DNA of 64,000 bases, from contig NZ_JACHJV010000002.1 in the NCBI RefSeq assembly GCF_014203855.1, forward strand, positions 186,001-250,000. Reading direction: 5' to 3'. Under the pieces are notes generated by a model. It was not told where the DNA came from and made no database searches. It was given only the letters and a program-made list of their open reading frames with translations. Position 1 is the first letter of the stretch; each line of letters starts with the position of its first letter. The stretch comes from Kitasatospora kifunensis. Lineage in GTDB: Bacteria; Actinomycetota; Actinomycetes; Streptomycetales; Streptomycetaceae. A program made the translations under genes and the position numbers. Shown piece by piece: positions 59,267 to 64,000 of this stretch.

Positions 59267-60454
59267 ATGACCAACCGAGCTGATGTTCCTGAGTTCGCGG
59301 CCCGCGCCCGTACGGTCGGCACCTCACCGGTGCGCGAGATCCTCGCGCTGACGGCGCGCCCTGACGTGATCTCCTTCGCCGGCGGGCTGCCCGCGCCGGA
59401 GCTCTTCGACGCCGAAGGCCTGCGGACCTGCTACGACCGGGTGCTCGCCGAGGATCCGCGTCGTGTCCTGCAGTACTCCACCACCGAGGGGAACCCCGAG
59501 CTGCGCGCGGCCGTCGCCGCCCGGCTCGGGGCCCGCGAACTGGCCACCGACCCCTCGGACCTGCTGATCACCACGGGATCGCAGCAGGCCCTGACGCTGC
59601 TGGCGACCGTGCTCCTGGAGCCCGGTGACGTCGTGCTCACCGAGGACCCCACCTACCTGGCCGCGCTCCAGAGTTTCGGCTTCGCCGGCGCCCGGGTGGT
59701 GGCGGTGCCCACCGACGAGCACGGGATCGTGCCCGAGGCGCTGGCCGAACTGGCCGCGCGCGAACGCCCGAAGCTGCTCTACCTGGTGCCGAACTTCCAG
59801 AACCCGACCGGTCGCACGCTGCCCACAGGCCGCAGGCAGGCCCTGGCCAAGGTGGCGGTGGAGCACGGCTTCTGGATCGTGGAGGACGACCCGTACGGTG
59901 AGCTGCGGTTCGAGGGCGAGAGCCTGCCGTGGATCGCCTCGTCCCAGGAGGCGGCCGACCGCACCGTGCTGCTCGGCAGCCTGTCCAAGATCATGGCGCC
60001 GGGCATGCGGCTGGGCTGGCTGCGCGCGCCGGCCGCGTTGCTGCGGGCCTGCGTGATCGCCAAGCAGGCCGCCGACCTGCACACCTCCACCGTCGACCAG
60101 GCCGCCGCAGCCCGCTATCTGACGGACTACGACCTGGACGTCCACCTGGACCGGGTCCGTGACGCCTACCGGCAGCGCCGGGACGCACTGCTGGACGGGC
60201 TTCCCTGGGCGCTGCCGGCCGGCAGCAGCTGGAACCGGCCCGAGGGCGGCATGTTCGTCTGGGTCCGGTTGCCGCAGGGCCACGACGCCGCCGAGCTGCT
60301 GCACACGGCAGTGGCGCACAACGTCGCCTACGTCCCCGGAGCCCCGTTCTTCGCCGGCCCGCCCGACACGGCCACCCTGCGGATGTCCTTCACCACCCAC
60401 AACCCGGAGGAGATCCAGGAGGGGCTGAAGCGCCTGGCCGAGGCGCTCGGCTGA
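59267..60454 (+). CDS. PLP-dependent class I aminotransferase (2-aminoadipate aminotransferase-like)
   Basis: Fold-type I aminotransferase of 395 aa, close in pattern to LysN/KAT-II and to the catalytic half of MocR proteins. Motifs: ISFAGGLPAPELFD at the start, ITTGSQQALTLLATVL, NFQNPTGRT, EDDPYGELRF, the PLP Lys in LGSLSKIMAPGMRLGW, and a C-terminal Arg in ATLRMSFTTH. LysN-type enzymes act on 2-oxoadipate. 4-Oxalocrotonate is its unsaturated analogue, so formation of an amino-hexenedioate is a reasonable idea. No Shine-Dalgarno is seen before ATG 59267; TACGAT at 59252-59257 could be a -10 box of a leaderless message. An in-frame GTG at 59234 is the alternative start. Confidence 0.85.
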   Translation: MTNRADVPEFAARARTVGTSPVREILALTARPDVISFAGGLPAPELFDAEGLRTCYDRVLAEDPRRVLQYSTTEGNPELRAAVAARLGARELATDPSDLLITTGSQQALTLLATVLLEPGDVVLTEDPTYLAALQSFGFAGARVVAVPTDEHGIVPEALAELAARERPKLLYLVPNFQNPTGRTLPTGRRQALAKVAVEHGFWIVEDDPYGELRFEGESLPWIASSQEAADRTVLLGSLSKIMAPGMRLGWLRAPAALLRACVIAKQAADLHTSTVDQAAAARYLTDYDLDVHLDRVRDAYRQRRDALLDGLPWALPAGSSWNRPEGGMFVWVRLPQGHDAAELLHTAVAHNVAYVPGAPFFAGPPDTATLRMSFTTHNPEEIQEGLKRLAEALG

Positions 60455-60458
60455 CCCG

Positions 60459-62072
60459 CTACGTGCCGAGGAGCCGCAAGGGCGTGCTGGTGGCGCTTTC
60501 GCGTCCGGCGCGGTCGACGGTGGTGGCGGCGTACCAAGCGCCGGGCGTCCCGGGCGGCGGCCGGTGATAGTCGGTGGTGAGGGCGGGGAGAAGGACCGCC
60601 AGCTGGGCCGGATCGGCCGGTGGGACGAGGCCGGGGTTGCTGTCGTAGCGGTAGAGGCCGTACTGGAACGGCCGGTTGTGCCGCCCGCTCCGGCCGCACG
60701 GCTCGATCCGCAGCGTGCGCAGGTCGGCGGTGGGCCACAGGGTGGGCGGTCCGGGAGCGGCGGCGTGGGCGAGACGGGGCAGCAGGGGGCCCAGGGCCGG
60801 GCGTTGCCAGTGGTCGGCTGCCAGCCTCCTGATGGCGCCGATCCGGTCCAGCTGGACGCTGCGGGCGCTGAAGAAGAGGTCGCCGCCGATGGCGGGCAGG
60901 GTGGCGTTGAGGGCCAGGTGGCGGGAGAGCTCGGCGGGGTCCTGCCAGGGGGCGGGACGTCCGGGCGCGCCGGGGCGGGAGGCGGACTGGCCGATCCACA
61001 GCTGAGTGTCGGTGCCGGCGGTCTGCTCGGCCCACCAGGGTGCCAGGATCGCGTAGTCGGCGATTCCGAAGCCGAGGTACCAGTAGAGCTGGGGGGCGAT
61101 GTAGTCGACCCAGCCGTTGCGGGCCCAGCCGCGCGTGTCGCAGTACTGGTCGTCGTAGCTCTGCGAGGCGAGGGTGGCCGACCCGCGCGGGTCGCTCCTC
61201 CGGTTGCGCCAGACACCGAACGGGCTGACGCCGTAGGCCGCTTCGGGGCGGGTATCGCGCAGCAGGCCCTGCAGCTGTTGGACCATCAGGTCGATGTTGT
61301 CGCGGCGCCAGGCGTGCCGGTCGGTGAAGCCGCGGCCGTGGGCGGCGAAGGCCGCGGTGTCGGGGAAGTCGTGCCGGCCGGGGTAGGGGTAGAAGTAGTC
61401 GTCGAAGTGGACGCCGTCGAGGTCGTACCGGGTGACGGCGTCCATGATCGCCTGCTGGACGAAGTCGCGGACGGCGGGGAGCCCCGGGTTGTAGTAGATC
61501 TCGCCGTTGTAGACGACCGCCCAGCCCGGGTTGCGGCGGGCGGGGTGACTGGGAATCAGCTCGGCCGGATCCGGCTGGATCGCCACCCGGAACGGGTTGA
61601 ACCACGCGTGGAACGCCAGCCCGCGCTCGTGGCTGGCCCGCACCATGAAGCCCAGCGGATCCCAGCCCGGATCCTGGCCCTGCGTGCCGGTCAGCCACTG
61701 GGACCACGGCTCGAACGGTGACGGCCACAGCGCGTCAGCGGTCGGGCGGACCTGCACGAACACGGCGTTGAACCCGATCGCGCGTACGTCGTCGAGCAGC
61801 GCGACGAAGTCGGCCCGGCACTGCTCGGCGCTCAGTGCGCGGCGCCGCGGCCAGTCGATGTTGTCCAGGGAGGCGATCCACACACCCCGCAGCTGGCGTT
61901 TCGCGGTGGCGGGAGCCGGCTCCGGTGCAAGCGCCTCGCGGTGGCGGACCGCCGCCGCGCCGGCGGGGCGCGCACCGGCGGCCGTGGTGATCGCCGCCCC
62001 CAGCCCGGCCAGGACCGTACGCCGGCTGGGGCTGAGGCTGGGGCCGGCGCTGCGGAGCCGGGGCAGGTCCAC
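60459..62072 (-). CDS. GHL10-type family glycosidase, Tat-exported
   Basis: Secreted enzyme of 537 aa from the glycosyl-hydrolase-like 10 family (formerly DUF187). The Tat signal is SPSRRTVLAGLGAAI, followed by an Ala/Pro linker. The TIM barrel shows RGVWIASLDNIDWPRRRALS, FNAVFVQVRPTADALWPS, LAFHAWFNPFRV, GVHFDDYFYPYPG with acidic residues, and YIAPQLYWYLGFG. The C-terminus holds a fibronectin-like beta domain (PFQYGLYRYDSN). Related enzymes act on cell-wall or exopolysaccharide sugars. GTG 62072 has CAGGAG 8 nt upstream. It converges with the aminotransferase gene, only 4 nt apart, without a terminator. Confidence 0.88.
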   Translation of the reverse strand: MDLPRLRSAGPSLSPSRRTVLAGLGAAITTAAGARPAGAAAVRHREALAPEPAPATAKRQLRGVWIASLDNIDWPRRRALSAEQCRADFVALLDDVRAIGFNAVFVQVRPTADALWPSPFEPWSQWLTGTQGQDPGWDPLGFMVRASHERGLAFHAWFNPFRVAIQPDPAELIPSHPARRNPGWAVVYNGEIYYNPGLPAVRDFVQQAIMDAVTRYDLDGVHFDDYFYPYPGRHDFPDTAAFAAHGRGFTDRHAWRRDNIDLMVQQLQGLLRDTRPEAAYGVSPFGVWRNRRSDPRGSATLASQSYDDQYCDTRGWARNGWVDYIAPQLYWYLGFGIADYAILAPWWAEQTAGTDTQLWIGQSASRPGAPGRPAPWQDPAELSRHLALNATLPAIGGDLFFSARSVQLDRIGAIRRLAADHWQRPALGPLLPRLAHAAAPGPPTLWPTADLRTLRIEPCGRSGRHNRPFQYGLYRYDSNPGLVPPADPAQLAVLLPALTTDYHRPPPGTPGAWYAATTVDRAGRESATSTPLRLLGT

Positions 62073-62230
62073 GCGGCTGCTCCTGTCTGGAACGGGGATG
62101 GGCCGGGGCCTGCCGGCGGTGACAGGTTATTCCCGTCCGCTCCGCGCGCCGCCATGACCAAGGCGTATGCCCCGCGCCCTGGGGCCGAAAAAGGTGAGCG
62201 CCTTCGGCTGCTCGGCGGTACGGTCCTTCG

Positions 62231-62986
62231 GTGATCGATGCAGACGGATACTTCGGAGCACGGGTAGCAGAGCACTACGACGATCCCTCAAGCCACGCGT
62301 TCCAGGCCGACGTCATCGCGTCGACCGTGGACTTCCTGGCGGAGCTGGCAGGCGGCGGACGGGCACTCGAACTGGCTGTCGGGACGGGGCGCATCGCCCT
62401 GCCGCTCGCGCAGCGAGGCGTTCCGGTCCACGGCATCGAGCTGTCCCGCGCGATGCTGGCCCGGCTACGCGCCAAGCCCGGAGGCGAGGCGATCGCGGTG
62501 ACGATCGGCGACATGGCAGCCACCACCGTGGACACCAAGGCGCAGGGGCCCTTCCCCCTCGTCTACCTCGTGTACAACACCATCATGAATCTGACCACGC
62601 AGGAAGCCCAGGTCGCCTGCTTCCGCAACGCCGCGGAGCAGCTCGCACCCGGAGGCAGCTTCGTGGTCGAGGTCATGATCCCGGAGCTGCGCAAGCTCCC
62701 GGCCGGGCAGAACATCGTCCACTTCCACACGAGCCCGACCAAGTGGGCCTACACGGTCTACGACGTCACCACCCAGGCGGCGCCGTGCCACTACATCACC
62801 GTCACCCCCGACGGTCGCGGGGAGCACCGCGAGGTCCCGTTCAGGTACGTATGGCCGGCCGAGTTGGACCTCATGGCCCAACTCGCCGGACTGCGGCTGC
62901 GCGAGCGCTGGGAGGGTTGGACGCGCAAGCCCTTCGCCCAGGACAGCGCCCAGCACGTCTCGGTCTGGGAGAAGCCGATCAGTTGA
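62231..62986 (+). CDS. Class I SAM-dependent methyltransferase
   Basis: Methyltransferase of 251 aa. Motif I reads ALELAVGTGRIALPLAQRG, followed by acidic VHGIELSRAML and motif II-like PLVYLVYNTIMNL. The rest includes GGSFVVEVMIPELRKLPAGQ. The sequence resembles small-molecule methyltransferases more than RNA or protein types. The GTG start at 62231 has no clear ribosome binding site, so a leaderless transcript is possible. It diverges from the GHL10 gene and converges with the amidohydrolase, so it stands alone and its substrate is unknown. Confidence 0.82.
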   Translation: MIDADGYFGARVAEHYDDPSSHAFQADVIASTVDFLAELAGGGRALELAVGTGRIALPLAQRGVPVHGIELSRAMLARLRAKPGGEAIAVTIGDMAATTVDTKAQGPFPLVYLVYNTIMNLTTQEAQVACFRNAAEQLAPGGSFVVEVMIPELRKLPAGQNIVHFHTSPTKWAYTVYDVTTQAAPCHYITVTPDGRGEHREVPFRYVWPAELDLMAQLAGLRLRERWEGWTRKPFAQDSAQHVSVWEKPIS

Positions 62987-63009
62987 CCTCGGGGGCGGTC
63001 TCGTCCTGG

Positions 63010-63864
63010 TCAGCCGAGGCGGTAGGTCCGCCGGGCCGTGCCGCCGAAGAGTTCGGCCTGCTCGTCCGGGCTGAGGCCGCAGGTCAGGGTGCGTGTGGTG
63101 GAGAGCACCGTGCCGTAGGAGGCGGCGAGCAGGCAGACCGGCCAGTCCGAGCCGAACATCAGCCGCTCGGGGCCGAAGGCCTCCAGCGCCACCTGCGCGT
63201 ACGGGCGCAGCGAGGCTGTCGTCCAGTTGGCCCAGTGCGCCTCGGTGACCAGCCCGGAGAGCTTCGCCACCGTGTTGGGCAGCGCGGCAAGGGCGCGGAG
63301 CAGGTCGGCCCAGGGTGCCAACTCGCCGCTCGCTATGGGCGGTTTGCCCAGGTGGTCGAGGACGAAGGTGAGCTGCGGCAGGAGTTGGGCGGCGGCGATC
63401 GCGGCCGGCAGTTGGTGCGGCAGCACGAGCAGGTCGTAGGTCAGGTCGGCGTCCGCCAGTGCGGCCAGGCCGCGCAGCACCTCGGGGCGCAGCAGCCAGT
63501 TCGGGTCCGGCTCGCCCTGCACCTGGTGTCGGATGCCCACCAGGGCCTGGCCGCCCGGCAGTTCGCGCAGGCCGGCCAGCACGTCGGCGATGTCGGGGGA
63601 GGTGAGGTCGGTCCAGCCCACCACCCCCGCCACCAGGGGGCTGCGGGCCGCGAGCGCCAGGAACTCCGGCGTTTCCGCCGCCACCGTCACGGTCTGCACC
63701 AGCACGCTGGCGCCTACCCCCGCGGCGGCGGCTTCGGGTGTCAGGTCGACCAACGAGAAGTCCCGTCGCAGCGGGGCGAGTTCGGGGCCGATCAGCCACT
63801 CCTGGTCCCGTACCGAGAGGTCCCACAGGTGGTGGTGCGCGTCGACGATCGGCGATGTGGTCAC
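63010..63864 (-). CDS. Amidohydrolase-2 family lactonase (L-fuconolactonase-like)
   Basis: Metal-dependent hydrolase of 284 aa. Metal ligands begin with IVDAHHHLWDL, followed by VGIRHQVQGE, TFVLDHLGKPP and GSDWPVCLLA. The DAHHHLWD start is typical of sugar-lactone hydrolases in L-fucose and L-rhamnose catabolism. The GTG at 63864 overlaps the stop of a mutarotase remnant as GTGA, so translation is coupled; an in-frame GTG three codons earlier exists but lacks support. The rest of the presumed sugar operon lies beyond the window end. Confidence 0.85.
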   Translation of the reverse strand: MTTSPIVDAHHHLWDLSVRDQEWLIGPELAPLRRDFSLVDLTPEAAAAGVGASVLVQTVTVAAETPEFLALAARSPLVAGVVGWTDLTSPDIADVLAGLRELPGGQALVGIRHQVQGEPDPNWLLRPEVLRGLAALADADLTYDLLVLPHQLPAAIAAAQLLPQLTFVLDHLGKPPIASGELAPWADLLRALAALPNTVAKLSGLVTEAHWANWTTASLRPYAQVALEAFGPERLMFGSDWPVCLLAASYGTVLSTTRTLTCGLSPDEQAELFGGTARRTYRLG

Positions 63865-63962
63865 AGCTGCCACACCACCGGCAGCCCCGCCTCGGCGCGG
63901 TGGGCGTCCTCGTACTCGGCGATCCGGTCGGCCCGGACCCGGGTGTGCAGGGCTATTCGCAT
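63861..63962 (-). pseudogene. Internally deleted L-rhamnose mutarotase gene, 33 codons
   Basis: Short ORF with a strong AAAGGAG and ATG start. Its first 24 residues (MRIALHTRVRADRIAEYEDA, then HRAE) match the N-terminus of actinobacterial L-rhamnose mutarotase (RhaM/RhaU type), and its last nine (AGLPVVWQL) match the C-terminus. The roughly 70-80 residues in between are absent, which removes most of the fold. The stop TGA overlaps the amidohydrolase GTG. The remnant cannot be an enzyme but may still act as a translated leader that couples ribosomes to the lactonase gene. Confidence 0.75.
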
Positions 63963-64000
63963 GCTCACTCCTTTCAGGCCGACCGGCACATGGTGGGCGG

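Noticed and set aside
63010..63864. Amidohydrolase as 2-pyrone-4,6-dicarboxylate hydrolase (LigI) of the ring-cleavage pathway
   Set aside because: It lies on the opposite strand 2.5 kb beyond the cluster and is coupled to a rhamnose-mutarotase remnant, so a sugar-lactone role fits better.

Overview
The window is very GC-rich, uses many GTG starts and purine-rich ribosome binding sites, and is dense in SpoIIE-type PP2C phosphatases, GntR/IclR/ROK/MarR/LysR/AraC regulators, sugar ABC operons without their own ATPase, and secreted hydrolases. This points to an actinomycete of the Streptomyces/Kitasatospora type, probably an accessory chromosomal region. No rRNA, tRNA, CRISPR array, intact insertion sequence, integrase or replication origin was seen.

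Layout. 0.1-11.5 kb: signalling block, with two closely similar SpoIIE phosphatases around a NarL-type two-component system, a DHA2 exporter, two decay scars (an MFS/muconolactone-isomerase remnant and a frameshifted phosphatidylserine-decarboxylase-family gene) and a third, larger SpoIIE/anti-sigma-like phosphatase. 11.6-17.6 kb: two secreted proteins, a KAS III-like acyltransferase with Ser in place of Cys, a DUF1275 membrane protein, a histidine phosphatase and two universal stress proteins. 17.6-23.8 kb: a FadR-type regulator coupled to a CynX-type transporter with a perfect palindromic operator candidate, a coupled PhyH dioxygenase/AraC pair, and a LysR regulator. 24-35.6 kb: an M9 collagenase-like protein whose HExxH motif reads YExxH, then a carbohydrate locus (binding protein, two permeases, a TIM-barrel-like enzyme, a ricin-lectin protein) facing a ROK regulator. 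35.6-42.9 kb: Baeyer-Villiger-type monooxygenase, secreted proteins, OhrR-like MarR regulator facing an esterase, a small membrane protein and a P450.

43.4-60.5 kb is the most interesting part: an apparent biosynthetic gene cluster. An IclR regulator is followed by LigA/LigB-type extradiol dioxygenase genes, an ACMSD-like decarboxylase, a short class II DAHP synthase, a 3-dehydroshikimate dehydratase, a 4-oxalocrotonate-type tautomerase, a 2-hydroxymuconic-semialdehyde-type dehydrogenase, a GH3-type acyl-adenylating amide synthetase, an alpha/beta hydrolase with a Cys nucleophile, an enolase-superfamily enzyme, a ThDP enzyme, a DHA2 exporter, an SDR and an aminotransferase. Read together, carbon is drawn into the shikimate pathway, turned into protocatechuate, ring-opened and decarboxylated to 2-hydroxymuconate/4-oxalocrotonate, and then built into an exported small molecule. 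A dedicated DAHP synthase makes little sense in a catabolic operon, so this looks like meta-cleavage chemistry used for biosynthesis. Two near-identical dyads (44283 and 49702), each about 41-42 nt before a start codon, are candidate IclR operators marking two transcription units.

60.5-64 kb: a GHL10-type glycosidase, a methyltransferase, and an amidohydrolase coupled to a 33-codon remnant of an L-rhamnose mutarotase gene. Throughout the window, short tandem duplications of 6-29 bp sit at gene ends or inside genes, a recurring feature of this genome.
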